64,000 bases of DNA from NCBI RefSeq assembly GCF_000006565.2, contig NC_031475.1:4354522-4418521 (forward strand), read 5' to 3'. The stretch is from Toxoplasma gondii ME49. Lineage: Eukaryota > Apicomplexa > Conoidasida > Eucoccidiorida > Sarcocystidae. The notes below the pieces were generated by a model. That model was not told the DNA's origin. It worked only from the letters and a program-made list of their open reading frames with translations, and made no database searches. The translations under genes were made by a program, and so were the position numbers. Of this stretch, positions 37,101-50,295 are shown piece after piece; positions within the stretch are counted from its first letter, which is position 1, and every line of letters starts with the position of its first letter.

Positions 37101-37892
37101 GAGAGAGAAAGACCACACGGGTCCGTAGGGACTGCAGTTTTGTGAGTGTTATTTCAGTGTTTGAATCCTCCACCTCGTTCCTCGGTAACGGAGCCCTTGC
37201 CTCCCCCATGTATTTGCGTCTACGTTCTAGCAATTAAAGAATTTACGGTTCCTTTCGTTCCAGCTTTATGACACTACGTGGAAAAAGGAAAGCCGCGAAT
37301 CACAGAGACAGTGTACAGAATCACAGTGCCATCAATTCAAGAAAGCACCAGTTTTTGCGTCTGTTACCACGTTTCATGAAAGGCAACCGTCTTTCAGTAT
37401 TCGCAGCCGCCCGCACGAAGACTGGACCTTTTTCACTGTTTGCCGGCTTCGCTGTTATCCCTACCCTCGCACTTCACCTCTCGCCCAATGCCGGCATCAC
37501 CATCCGGCGTACATAGGAGTATATGAGTGCATATGACCCTCTGCATGCTATCTGTAAATTGCCCCACTTCCGAGAAGCGCACACCTTGACAATCCACATT
37601 CCTACACATCTGTATGTCTGTATTTGTACGAAAGTACACGCCGATTAGAGGGAAAACATCACACTCAGCTACGCTCTCCCCAAAAACGTAACTCCAGAAG
37701 GACGTCTCGTGCGTGGCGGTAGCGCTCGAGATCAGCACTGTCGCATCGTCCGAGTTACCTGTCAAGGAAACCATAGCTACCTTCATCTTCACATCAGAAA
37801 CTACCCATTCTTCCACAACGACTCCCGTTTCTCTACCTTGGAGTGCTCCCGAAGACAACTTACCGGAAAATCGCAAACGGCACCAGCCCTCA
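34166..37892. other. Convergent intergenic region with no recognised gene
   Basis: 3.7 kb between the 3' ends of the kinase and IFT121. Base composition is more even here than in the left half: purine tracts and TA arrays are nearly absent. The longest open frames are about 100-185 codons, overlap on both strands and show no domain. An interstitial telomeric repeat lies at 36564-36580. I looked for organelle-derived insertions and could not support any by eye. Confidence 0.5.
36564..36580. repeat. Interstitial telomere-type repeat (AAACCCT)n
   Basis: AAACCCTAAACCCTAAA: two full copies and three further bases of the heptamer TTTAGGG (reverse strand), the telomere repeat of Toxoplasma and plants. 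It is followed by TAAACAATTG. It sits mid-intergenic, far from any chromosome end visible here. Short interstitial copies may arise through double-strand break repair or by chance. Confidence 0.75.
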
Positions 37893-40800
37893 TCACAAAT
37901 TCTGCTTGTCCACAGCGGCAGAGAGCCATTTATGCTGGATGTCCGAGAGTCCACGTGACAGAGGCGAGTGACACAGAGGACAGTTTTCAAGGCATCGAGC
38001 CTCTACAACAAACATTCTGTGACGACATGTGCGGCATGATAGCAATTCTTGCTCAGCCGAGACACACTGTGACGCTGTTCCACCAAAGTCGTTAGTAGCT
38101 CGACGAGCTGCTGGATCAACCTGGTGTATGGGACGACCACTGGCAACGCAAAAGCTGAATGAGACACCGCACTGAAGGCACGAAGTCATCCAACAGTGGA
38201 TTGGAGCTGCACAGTTTGGACAGGTGCAGAGAGGAGGGTTTTCATTTTCGTGAGCGGGCGGGTGTCGACTGAAGATTTCGACAGCGAGTTCCGCGAAGGC
38301 CTCTCTCTGCTCTGTCGGCACATCGCCAGAGTTTTCCAGAAACATAAACGCTTTGGAACAGAGCTCCCAGTTGCGTGCGTAGAAGCTGGCGAGTGCAAGG
38401 ACGCTAAAGGCAGTTAAACCGTCAATAAAATCGGAATGCTCCGTCAACTGCACAGCTGTGCATACAGCCGCGTCGTAGGCTCCGTTAATCAATTGTTTGT
38501 GTACTAACAAGTAAAGATGGAAAGCTTCAGCTCCGCGCCAGAGACTATCTAACGTTTTTTTCTCATCTTTGTGAAATGCGTCACCTTGGGTCATATGGCA
38601 CGCATAAGTCTGAGACTGTAACTCCGACGTCGGAGCAGAGGTCCCAGTTTCAACTACCAAGCGTGCATCACAAAATCGTTTGTCCTTTTCCACCCCACCT
38701 GCGTTTTTCTCAGCACCAGTTGCCTCGCTGTCACTCATTCCTGAATTCCTCAAAACGTCGGAAGAAGGCGATGGTCCTCTTGACGTCCGCCTTGCGGGGG
38801 ACTGCACCTGAAGAACGCCTTGGAGCGTTTTATCCGTGATCTTCTCAGCTTCTAGTGCCGCGAGCACGTACAGCTTTTTCTTTCTCTCCGGCTTGTATTG
38901 CGGAGACTGTATCCCAGGTTGATGAGCATAGCCTTCGCCGAGAGCAGCGAGTTGCATGAGGATTTTAGCTGCCTCCAATGGCTTCCCAGCCCGTTGGTAG
39001 AGTTGCACTGCCTGCATGTGCTTGTTCTGTTCCAGCAAGTGTCCAGCGCATTTTGTGAGAAGGGGTTCGATTTGGTGGAAACGGCCTTGCTCGGCAAGTG
39101 TAACGGCAGTGTCCCACTCATTCAAGCGGATGCAGCAGTCGATTGCTGCTTGCGTATCCCCCGCTTTCATGAAGGCTCGCACGGCCGCAGGACACAGACC
39201 GACGGAGGCGAATTTTTCGCCAATCTCGAGAAGCAACTCTCGATCTGTCTCCGGCAGGAGATCTCCAACCAGATTTTCCAGTTCGTCAAACTGCTCTGTG
39301 TTGTAGTAGGCCTGTGCGAGGGCGCGGTGATCACGGATAGACCGGTACGCTTCAATGGCTTCTCGCCACTGGCCCTGTTCTCGGCAGCTGTCTCCGAGCG
39401 CCTTCGTCGCCCTCTGCAGCACCGAAGTGCACACGAAGTCCGAGTCAGGTGGCGCGCGTCCCAACTCAATAACGCGGCGCCAGTCGCCGACCGCTGACCG
39501 CAAAGAGAGGGCGAGGTCACGGCGATTCGTCGCGAGGTACAGAGATTCTGCCCGATCAAAGTCCCCAAAGTATGCACGAACCTCCGCCTCCCGTTGTTCC
39601 TCGTTCAGCGCACGAATTCGCTTTATGAACTGCAAACCCCAGTAGTCCTGGCAGCTAGAAAAAGACAACGAATCACGCCAAGAGCGCGGAATGAACTCGG
39701 GGCCGCCGGCAGAACCAAACGCGCAGCGATTAGCCGAAACAGCTGGACAGTGTTCGTACACGAGTGCCGCAGTTGACAGGCCATCCATGGACAAAGGTCC
39801 AACAAAGGTTTCAACCACAGTGACCAGGACGGCTGCTGAAACCAGTGTGTGATGTTGAGTTGTTCTGATCCGAAATCGAGGATCTAAGGAGACGATGACG
39901 GAGCTGGAGTCACACCCCACAGGGATTCTCATCTCCGGCTCCTGGAAGTATCTTCTCGGGTGGATTCACAGCGTGATGTATCGGTCGCATGTGTACCACG
40001 GGAGACAGACACACCGGTGTACGTGCAGCCTCTGAAAGACTAACTTGACGAATGCCTTCTCGGCGATTTCGAGTTTCATCTGTTCAAGAGCGTTTTGAGC
40101 GATGAGCTTCCAAAGAGAGGGATGAGATGCGTTTTCGGCGTAAGTGATCGCGTCGTCGAGTTCGCGTGCCTTCTCGAGGATGTCGCGTGTGTCGCGTAAT
40201 CTCTTGGTTTCGTACTGGAGCCTGTGAAGTCGTGCGTTCGGCTCTGCGGATGTCTTCTGGAGCTCATCCAAATCAAAGAGCTCGAGCCGCAACTGGTGCA
40301 GATCACCAAGGAAGGATGCGGAGCGCCTCAGGGGTTCCTCTAGCGTTGTCCCTCTGACAAGATAAATGGTGCTCTTCTCCATCATAGCGAAGTGATCCGC
40401 CTCATCGCGGGACCACAAAACATCACACACATCTTGTCTCGTGAAGTTTAAAGGGGCTCCAAACGAACTCCTTTCTGCGTTGCGGTGACCTGCATAAAGA
40501 ACGGGCAGATGAGCAGCCGCACCGTCTGAAACCTGCAGCCTAGGGATTTTTCGAAGGGTCTCATCGACGAGGACATTGACTGTCGAAAGCCCTTGTGGCT
40601 TGTCCTGGTTGCTAACGACCGTAGGTGAAAACAACAATAAGGCCACAGGCCTCTTTCTCCTCGGAGTGGCACGCGTACGTCCGGCACCGGCGCAGAACCC
40701 TCGCTTATAGCATTTCATGTGATTTCCGTATTTCGGTATTCGATGATATTGGAGCTATTCCGGCTTGATAATAGTGGCGTCGGTTCTCAGGGTACTTACT

Positions 40801-43429
40801 GACCGGCGTAACGGGTTCCTCGAGCTCCAATTGCCGGGCTAGCCGGTAAGCGGAACACTAGCGAAGGGAACATAGAAAAGTGAAACTCTATTCTGATTCG
40901 GACGAAGTGATTATCCAGGTGGTACAGGGTTCTGTTGCATGTCTTACCTGATTCCGTCGTCTCTGTTGTCTCTTCTTTTGACAAATGGGGGGAAGACACA
41001 CTCGCGTTCCGCAATCCGAAATTGTTGAAGATATCTACGATGGCCAAGCGTGTCGCATCGCAGTTCAAGTAAATTGACAGAGGAAGTGTTTCTGTATTAC
41101 AGGTGGCTTCCAGTTGCGCGAATGGCAATGAATATCGGCGAAGTTCCCCATTTCTCCTGGCCACGACAAAGCAGCCGTTGATGGCGGCGAGAGCAACAAT
41201 TGGATTTCCAGCGGGATTATCCCCTCTTCCCCACCGTGACTGCCTTCCTACGCAATTTCGTATCGCTGTGGCGTGTTTGGTATCTTCTGTCGCTTCCTGA
41301 CTAAGGACTGTCTCGACTTCAACAATTGTTTCTCTCCGACCTAAGCAACGTGATCCTTCGCTTTCCTCGAGGATGGCCATTATGGAGCAAGACGCCGCGG
41401 CGCTTCCTATGTTGCTGGTCGTTCCAATCTGGGGTTTCGAACTATCTACGCTCACTTTGTGCGGCGCCCCATCAGCCCTGTCTGCTCTACTTGCTGCGAA
41501 TTTCCAAAGAAACACCCGACGAGAATCCGCAACAAGAACGTGGTCATCAGTTACGGCTGCAAACTCCGGCTCGACTTCAGTGTACGTTGTTTTCATTGGC
41601 TCGGCAATGCTATTGTAGAGGCTAATCGCGTACTGCTTTCCCACGTCGTTTTTTGGAGGGTCTGCCGCCGAATTTCCTCCCGGCCGAGAATTCGCCACAG
41701 CTTCAGTCGTCCCGTCTTCCTCGTGTGCATCGGTTATAACAACACAGCACTGCGTGGAACCAAGCAGATGCCGAACAGGTGCCCGCAGGGACCTAAGATG
41801 TTTGCTATTGGTGTCAACGTTCCAGAACCAAAGTGATAGCGCCTGTTGACGTGACAGCATCCCAGTTTGTGTGTAAATTAGTGTCTGAGCGAAATACGCT
41901 GCCGGTGTTTTCATGCGGAATGTTGCGAAGAGAACAGCGCCCTTTGAGGCAACAGCCAAACGTTCTCCATGCGCATCCCAGCTAAAGGCCGACCCCGCTT
42001 CATGTTTGGGTACGACAAGTGTGTAAAGGTGCCTTTTCTGCTCGACGCTGTAGAACCGAATCATACAACTGTGAGGTGTTGTGGGTTGAGAAAGTCTGCA
42101 GTCACGTGCGTCGGGATGGAGGAGTCTGGATTCTCCGAAAACCGCTAAAATAGGATGCGTAGGGTGCCACTGGATAGACAGGCAGCGGTGTAGACAGGCA
42201 TCGAACGTTAGGGGGCTTTCGTCGGCATCGCTGCGGAAAAGCTGAACAAGTCCGTTTTCGTACGCAATTGCCAGCGTCGGAGCCTCAGCTTCGCCACTGT
42301 TCTGTTGACTCGTGACTCTTCGCCAGTGGATACCTACGCATAGGACCGTTAATTGGCACACAGATGAGTCGAGGAAAGCCGAATTAACAATGTGGTGAGT
42401 GACATAGGCTGAATGCCACCGGAGCAAATCTAATCGAGAACCGTTGGTGTCTCACCTGCAACGGGCAGAAGAGGTTCTGCTCTGTCTTCGGGGTTGTCGG
42501 CGAGTTGTGTGCGAAGTCTATGGCTGTATAAACCTTCGTTGTCGTAGAAAACAATTTCGCCTGTCATGGAGCAAAGAAGTATTTTCCGGCCGTCCGGCGA
42601 CCATGCTGCCCGAGTCATGGCGCGCTTCAGGTCTTTACTCCACAAGCGCTTGCCGTCGGCTGTGCCGAGAACCAGATTTCCATCCGCGGCAAGAATGCAG
42701 ATTTTCTTCCCATCCGGTGCCCACGCGACATGCACGACTTTCTTCGAGGTATCGATGTTTGTCAACTCGTTCACCCACTGGCTGCCTTCCGCTTTCCAGA
42801 TCGCAACACACCCAGCCTGGTCCGCGGACGTCAAGCTGTTCTCTTTTTCGTTCCATGCCACAAGGTGAACATCCGCCTGAGCAAAAAGCCCACCACACGA
42901 AGACCAAGCTATACAGAAATACTGAATTGTCAAGGAAGAACGAAGCCAGAGTGGAACAGGTGACCATCAAAGGACATTTGTGCGACCTCGAAGTAACCTG
43001 CGTCAGATGTACTTTCCGAGCTGCTTGGAAAGAGGTTTTCACGTTGACGACAACCTAACGCGTACTGTCTGTCTGCTCGTGAAGCTGGACGAGATGCACG
43101 GAGCATTCAAAAAAGTTACCGAGGGTGACCTGCTGCCTCTGAAAACTCAGTGCTCGTCGTCTCACAGCATGCTTCGCCTCTGAATCTTTCCCAGAAGAAA
43201 GCGTCTGAATATGATTTATTGTACTTTCAATCCGTGAGCGGCTACCGCCTCCATCTTCGGCCTTCGGTGCATCCTTCGGTACGGATTCCGCAATGTGAGC
43301 GGCGTCGAGTACTTTGAGCATGCCATCCCGGAACCCGAGTGCCAGATATCCCGAGTAGTTTTGCCAGGATAAACTGACAATCTCCGCGCCTGCTGCAGGC
43401 GTCACCTTCTTTACAAAAAATGCGAGCAT
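37893..43429 (-). CDS. IFT121: Intraflagellar transport protein IFT121 (WDR35 homologue, 5 exons)
   Basis: IFT-A complex subunit of about 1467 residues, needed for retrograde transport and membrane-protein entry in flagella. Exons, 5' to 3': 43130-43429, 42456-42876, 40948-42333, 40045-40579, 37893-39654; total length and all phases agree. I chose the ATG at 43429 for its CCCAAAATG context; upstream in-frame codons are not ATG. The N-terminus carries two WD40 propellers: SLSWQNYSGYLALGFRDG, WDR35-like KKVVHVAWAPDGKKICI and DGKRLWSKDLK, then GIHWRR, NGELRRYSLP and FAMMEKSTIYL. A TPR-like solenoid follows: DYWGLQFIKRI, LYLATNRRDLALSLR, GDWRRVIEL and HLLEQNKHMQAVQLYQRAGK. The C-terminal zinc-binding region has CPNC, CLQCG, CVASGRPI, CRTC and CPLCHSPL, the hallmark end of IFT121. 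Length is somewhat above the human protein (about 1180). No motor domain or signal peptide. Divergently paired with the CFAP210-like gene. Confidence 0.95.
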
Positions 43430-45610
43430 TTTGGGCACTTCTGACAATGCATCTGACTCAACGGCTTCCTCCTTTGTCCGCGTGCGGTCGAGGAAGTTGC
43501 AGAAGCAATCGCCGGTCTCCCTTCAGAGCTTGTATACTTGCATCTGCGTTGCAGGAAACTGACTGAATAGATTAGATAGAGTTCTCTGTTAATGTCCACG
43601 ATCATTTGGAAGTCGGGTTCAAAATTGGCATTGCTGTGTAAAACCAGCCCCCCAAAAAGAGGTGCAGACCCTTTGAGAGGCTACTTGCAAACAAGAAGAC
43701 CACAATGAAAGGCGCTCGTCAGCCAGTTTGCATACGTCACACGACCAGCAGAACTGAAGTAGAACCAGTGACATTTGCTGTTCCCCTGCACTACTCGTTT
43801 AGAGTTTACAAGGTGACTTGAACGACGAGCGTGCACGAAACGACGTTCCGGTGGCGACCGCTGTGACAGAAAACCTGGATTACGTTGTTCACGATCACCT
43901 GATCTCCTGCGTCGTAGACAGACCGTTGGAGGATGAACTGGTTCGGCACTTCCTGCGTCTTTCTCGTGTGCACCAGTCGCATCCGACTGCAGAAGCAGTT
44001 CGTTTCTGGACAGCGAACTAGACATTTATCATCCAGGATCTGTCAAAAACACGTACGGCTTTCTTCGGAAGTACTGGTCCGTAGGGATGGAATGGAAAGA
44101 GACGTGAGGCGTAACTGTGGACTTAAGAGAGCATGCACTGGCGAGACGCTGGGGAGTCCCCTCGGGGGTCTTCACAAAAGTCGCAGCTTGCCGTGCCATC
44201 TTGTTCAACGTTCAAACAAGTTAAATTAATGAGCTTTCTGTGTGCTTCCCTGTTCCGCAGGAAACGTAACGGGCAAGTCTCCTCTGAGGGGGTAAAAGAG
44301 GTTTTCCATTTTCTTCTCACCATGTCCATAACTCCATGGCTGTAGAACCAATGAAATAAAGGAACAACGCACATGTGGGGCTGCTCATAGTGCATGCTGC
44401 AGAATGATAATTGAGACACAGCGTGTGTAGCTAGATAACGAAACAGTGGCTGTACTTTGAACGCAGCAAGGCAGGTAAATCGCTTGTGAGTCAACCCCCC
44501 TCCCGTCGTTGTTTGTGGAGTCCTGATCGAGGTGGACAAACCGGACAGGTCGTGTGACAGCGGGTATCGCTACCCAAAAGTGAATTCTGAAATACAGACA
44601 CGACACAGGCATGTGTTTCGCTACCTCAAAGCAGCATGCGTCCCTTTCTCCTTTTTTTTCAAAGAAACAACAGTGGTAGGCCCCGAACCGCAACTGTTCT
44701 TCACAGCTGCAGCTCATTGCCGCTGTGGTGGTTTGTCGGTGTCCTCTCTGATTTTCGGTTTCTTGTGCAACAAAGCGTCGCTCGACTCTTTCGCTTTACA
44801 CATCGCAACTTAGAATCGAGGTGCCTGCCTCCCCTCCATCTTCGGTAGTACACGGTGACATCGAATCCGTTCGGCACTGCTGTGGGGGAATGCATAGCAA
44901 AACAAATAGAACCGGCTGAGCCAAATGCAAGAGATACACTATAGGACCTGACATTAGTCGCTATCCTCGCCTGGTAATCTATGCTAAGGCTTGAACAGCA
45001 ACTGCACCAGAAAACTCTTTTCCCTGTGCCAATTTCAGGACAACCTCGATTCATACGACGCGCGAAACTGACACGCCTCAGCCGTCTAGAATGCCCGATC
45101 GTTCACGTCCACGCTTCGTTGATGGCTGATGGCAGCTATAGCATTTCCAAAAGCACGCAAGGCGATTGAGCTGCACAGTCATCTGGGCACGGGTAGCTGA
45201 AAGCTCCCAGCGATGGTAGAGGCTCCGTCACATTCACACGAGTAAACATTGCGACAGCGTTAATGAAACATCGCATGAAACTGACTTTTGGACAGGTCTT
45301 CCAGGTTTTCTGGAGATGAAATTGGGTCCCAGAAACCCATCGGGGACATGACGCTCTCTGAGCCCTTAGAAAGTAACCTCACAATGTTGCGTACATGTTA
45401 GGGCGCCTCAGGGGGTTTGCTTGTGCCCATAGTTCACAAGGTAATTGGGTCACCGTTCAGCGTTGAGCCAGACGTAGACGTTCACCCAAAGGATTCTTCC
45501 CATATCAACTGCTTCAGGGCGACAACAAGAAAGATAATGTTAAGTCCGTGTCTGAAGAATTGTGCTCAGTGTTGCTACGTTCGTGCTCGTTTCCGCCGAT
45601 TTTCAAAACC
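43430..45610. promoter_or_regulatory. Shared upstream region of the divergent flagellar genes
   Basis: About 2.2 kb between the start codons of IFT121 (-) and the CFAP210-like gene (+). No convincing gene lies inside; open frames are below 140 codons and domainless. A bidirectional promoter is inferred from arrangement and shared flagellar function. I could not identify a specific shared element by eye. Confidence 0.5.
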
Positions 45611-48160
45611 ATGGCATCGTATGGTGGACGCGTTCCGGACCTGTCGCCTACGTCAGGGACAGAGGTGCCATTTTACGGAACTCGTTGTCATAAGTACCAC
45701 GAAGCACAGAAACAGCAGCGTGAGGTTGTACTCACAGAGGGAGACATGGAGAAAATCAAGGAACTATTGCTCGGCAACAAAACCGACCCTGCGCGAGCAG
45801 CGGATGCAGAGATGCGCCGGCAAGACCATTTGCAGTCAATCAAGAAAGTTGAAGGCTGGACAAACACGTTGCAGTCGAACTTGGCGAAACGCGTGGAGCA
45901 GAGGGCAAAGCGCCTAGCTGACGAAGAGGCTGCGCGCGTGGCCATTGACGAAGAAGAGGCAGTTCTGAAACAGAAGAGACGCATGGAACTACTAAAGCGT
46001 GCTGATGACACGCTTGCGGCGAATAACGAAAAGTACAGAGCGCTTAAAACGGGACTGATGCAGGGCGATTGGCTTAGGTGTCTCGAAGAACAGAAAAAGT
46101 GGAAGGAGCGACTGGCTAACGTAGAAGCCATGCGTGCCGCACACTACAACAAAGTTCTCGCACGCACCGAACAAGAAAAAGCAGACAGAGAAGCCCGAGA
46201 CCGCGCAGAAAAGCAAACAAAGATGAAGGAGCTGCAAGCAGGAAGGCAGCTGCAATACGAGGAAGCTCAAGAAAAGCGTATCCGCGAAAAACACGAGCGC
46301 GAGGAAACAGGGAAAAGAATTCGCGACGAAACCCGGCGCGCCTTAGAGGCCATGGAGGCACAAGAAGAGCAAAAACGGATACGTGTATGATTGTTGGTTC
46401 CTCATTGTCTCTTTGATTCGTCCGTAGTCAGTGTTTAGAATGTTTAAAATCTCCGCAAGTGGCATCGAATGACCAGAAACAAGCACAGATTGTGGCCGTA
46501 TTCACTGACCCTTACTCTGTTTTTGTCCAAGGTGTAGCCAGAGTGACAGAAGCAGAAGCGATACAGAAGGGGTCTTTGTCGAATGAAGCTTGATGTGACT
46601 CTTATTCATAGTTTTCAGTGATCCCCACGAAACACAGCCAACATTCAGTGAGAACAGCAGAGACAGCTTCGTGGTCCTCAACCGACGATGACAGAGGCTC
46701 ACCATGTGCTCATGCAGATACGCTTGTGCGACTACCTAGCGAAGGAAGCTCAAAATGTTTTTTTTCACGACCCTTCTTGTGTCCGTTGTCGTCCGAGAAA
46801 GTCTGTGATTACACTTTCCCTCACCTTCTCTGCTCACGCGTGGAACAGGTTCGGGAGGAGAAGCAGGCGATGAAGCGGCAACTGGATGAAGAAGTTCGTC
46901 TCAACAAACTAAGACGGGAGAATGAGCGCCTTGAAGAGAAGGCTGCACTTGATGAGTCAACGGCGTACGAAAAACGCGAAGCGATCGTAAAAGAGAGAGA
47001 AGCATATCTCCGTCAAGAGGACGCAAGAGCGCGAGAAAGACGCATTCAGGATCTGGCTTGGCGCCTCGAAAAATTGAAAGTGAGCAAATGTGTAGGGCTT
47101 TAAATGCCTCGCATCTAGGAAAAAGGAAGCGGGCCACAGGAAGTGCAGATTCCTCGCTGAGGTCACATGCGTCATAAAGCTGCGAAACGAGACAGGTGTA
47201 CAGATCTGAGTTTCTTTGTGAATTCATGTACACACACATCTGCCTGCATAGGTCGCGTCGAGAAACCTCGCCTGCGGACTCCGACGCGCCGGCATACTTC
47301 AGGCCGCGTGAATGCTAACTCCAGCAGATTCGCTGTTGCTTTGGCATGTGAAATTCTGCTATGTTTGCCAGCTCTACTGGGCTATGACGAGCCGCAGACT
47401 CCGAAACCTTTTATGGTGGCTAGCGGTTTTCACAGGGACTTCAGAAGTTTCTGATGAACCGCTGTTGCGCCTCCCCTTCTTTGTTGCCACAAAACCAGCG
47501 TTTTTACAAATGGGAAAGCGAACACACCAGTAAATTGCGATTTGTCATTCTTTGATTGTTCTGGTTTAGGAAGAAGAGGCGCAGCGTCTGGCTCGCGACG
47601 TAGAAAGGCAGCAAGAAAAAGATGCAGCTAGAGAAGGCGAGGAGAAAAGGAAGCGTGAGGAGCGGTACATACTTATTGCGCAAGATAGGGCGAATCAAAT
47701 CAGACGGAAGAGGGAAGAGGCGGAAACACAGAGGCGGGAAGATGCAGAACTCACGCGAAACTATCTAGAGGCGTCGAAGCTTGCGGACGCCGAGGAGCGC
47801 AGAGCCGCTGAAGAGAGAAAGCTCGCGATGCGAGAGGTCGCCCAGATTCAAATGCAGCAGATGCGAGATACCCGCCGACGGCGAACTCAGGAAAGAGAAG
47901 ACGAAAAGAGGGCCTTCAATGACACGTTTAAACAAATCGTAGAACAGGAAGAAAGGGTCGATGCGTGCGCGGCACGGTGCATTGGCAATGCCATTCGCGA
48001 CGGAGAGAATCCGAAACCGATCGCTGCCGCCATGAATCGGTATCTCATCGCATCTGGTGCAAAACCGCCCAGAAAAGCTGCTCAACAGAAAACCAGCAAC
48101 ATCTTCAATGCAGACGTGGACACGGATAGTGCCAGTGAGGAGGAGAACGCTGAAAAGTGA
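45611..48160 (+). CDS. Coiled-coil TPH-domain protein, CFAP210/CCDC173-like ciliary microtubule inner protein (3 exons)
   Basis: 531-residue, almost wholly helical, Lys/Glu/Arg-rich protein. Exons 45611-46384, 46849-47079 and 47570-48160, all phase 0; the start has a CAAAACCATGG context. The N-terminus has a short unstructured stretch, then LTEGDMEKIKELLLG, an SIKKVEGWTNTLQ motif and a long coiled coil (residues about 80-480), the arrangement and length of human CFAP210 (CCDC173, about 550 residues). The tail is less charged (FNADVDTDSASEEENAEK end). CFAP210 lies inside doublet microtubules of motile axonemes, so in a coccidian it should act in the male gamete. Related TPH proteins (CFAP45, CFAP53, trichoplein) share composition and are the main alternatives. 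The divergent neighbour IFT121 supports a flagellar role. It has no repeats or low-complexity inserts, unlike the other genes here. Confidence 0.75.
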
Positions 48161-50295
48161 CAACGTCCAGGTTTCGTGCAACCTGCGCTACAACGCGCAG
48201 ACATCGGATCGGTTTCTATGCCAGATGTTCCCTCCCATCCTGAGCCACAGGAGGCAAAACTGTGTATACCTGCAGAGACATGCTATCCGAAGCAGATACT
48301 TTGAGTCTCCTCACTGATCTTCGGTCGACAGAACACCGCGAACAGTAATCTTCAGTTGCCCCGTCCCCCCCTCGCGCCACCTGTTTACCCATCGCTTTTT
48401 TCTGTGTCTCTCTCTATATAGGGATTATTTGAAATGGTGATACTCGTAAGATGTCTCCCAGCGTTTAGCATCCATCGATCCACAAGAGCTGTAGTCGTTA
48501 GGCCTTCCCGCCTGCTTGACGTCGCACCGCAGGGAGAGCCGTCTCCTCATTCATGTCAGACAAAAACTAGAGTGTTTGGTGAAAAACTGGGTTCTCAAAC
48601 ATTGGGTTTGGTACCCCTCTTGCTGTCTCAAATCAAATTCGTTTACCAGCTCTAACGGACCTTCCCTGGTCACCCCTCAGCACAAGGAAAACGACAAACC
48701 AAGTCACTACGGTTTCGCGTGGGAAAAACGTGGGAGAGAAAGTCTGTCTCCCATATTTTCTACTGCCTGAACACTGAAAGAAGTCTCTACTCTTCACCGG
48801 AAGCGCAATGCAGGAAATCGGTCAGGCCTCACCCTGAGTACGCAAAACTACGCAGGGAGGTCATTCGCCTTGCTTCTCTGTGCAGCCTTTTCTTGATCTT
48901 GTTGACGTGGCGAACGCGATTTTCAGTCAATTGAAAACTGCCATAGCTTTTTCTGTTCACCTACACGGGATGAAAGACTCCTGATCGGTCGCGGGTGTTC
49001 CTCCGTGTGTGCACGATGCGCTTTTGCTACCAGAAAGATGCCCGGTCCGTTACCCTTGGATTCGTCGGAATTAATTGATTATTGATACTACAGCGTCCTC
49101 GTTATCTTTTTATATTGAGACTTGAGTTCAACAGCGGAGCGGTCAGCCACCCCGATCATCTTAACTAAGGCCGGATAACATGGTAGCGTGTTTCAAGGTT
49201 CCCTCTTCCGATTTCGCCGTGTCGGTCTGTGCGTCGGACGGCCATGCACTCACCGAGCTGCCGCTCGTCTGGTGAACAGTTTTCACTCTAATTTATCGCC
49301 AAGGAAAAGAGAAAAGACAACACCGATTCAAAGCCACACGCTCGTAGCACGATTCCCTTCTCTCCCTTTTCCTCTTCGCTGCATGCACCCTAGGCGCGGC
49401 TGCGACGAACGCTGGATCCCGAACTTCGGATTTCCACCTCGTCTCTTGTCGCCGCCCCCCCCAAAAGAAAAACCACATTATCTTTTCGGCGACAAGGTTC
49501 AGCAGGAAGAATTCTGTTCATGAGCCAAAGCGGATTGCCCTTGTACGTAACTAAACACATACAAGGGTACCCATATGGGGCAAAGCACGGAAGAAGGCAC
49601 ACTCGAGCAGCAAGTGAAAGTGACCAGGTCGACGCAAACGGCGTTCATTACAAAAAGAAATCCAAAGAACCAAACAACGAAAGAGAGAATCAGCTAAGGC
49701 ACCGAGTTTCGAAGAAATCCCCGAGTACAGCGACGAGTCAGAAAATCAGAAGCGACAAAACACATGGAAAAAAATAATGGAGGGCCATTCAACCGCCCTC
49801 GCAGGAGGAACACACCGAAACACTGAAACGAATCTAACAAACGAAAACGAATCAAAAAGGATACCTCCTGCTGCAGCGACAGACGCGAACTGCCAGACTC
49901 ATATTTCCCACTTTACAGGAATCTTCAGGTTTTTCCATACACCACAAAATGCAATTTTAGGACTGCTTCTCCTCACACGCCTTCGAGTTTGCGGCTGTCC
50001 TTCCCCCCGTATTTTTTCTTTTCTTCCCTGTCTCTCCTTCGAATTCGCTCCCCCTCGCTTCTCAGTTTGCCGATCCCCACTGCATTTTCCTCTTCTGGGA
50101 AGGACTCCCGTCGCCTCAAACGCCAAATTCCCAAAGCGCTTGTCTCCTTTCGTTCCTGCTTGTCCCCACCCTCCCCATTCCTCCCTCTCTCTCCTTTCTC
50201 TTCACCCTATCCCCTCACTTCCGCCGCTTCTGCTTGTTCTCCCTCCTATTCGTCAGCTGCCCTTTTTCTCTTTTCTGCCCTCCTTTGCTGTTCCT
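48161..50295. other. Convergent intergenic region
   Basis: 2.1 kb between the 3' ends of the CFAP210-like and hydrolase genes. No domain in any open frame. From about 49980 the + strand turns CT-rich, leading into the 3' end of the hydrolase on the other strand. No structured RNA recognised. Confidence 0.45.

Noticed and set aside
34200..37890. Possible mitochondrial-DNA insertion (NUMT) or broken gene
   Set aside because: Such insertions are common in Toxoplasma-like genomes, but I could not identify any cob, cox or rRNA fragment by eye. A BLAST search against the mitochondrial sequence would decide.
49130..49190. A tRNA- or small-RNA-like stretch near the hairpin-like CGGAGCGGTCAGCCACCCCGATC
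   Set aside because: No consistent cloverleaf with A and B boxes could be drawn. Covariance-model search would be needed.
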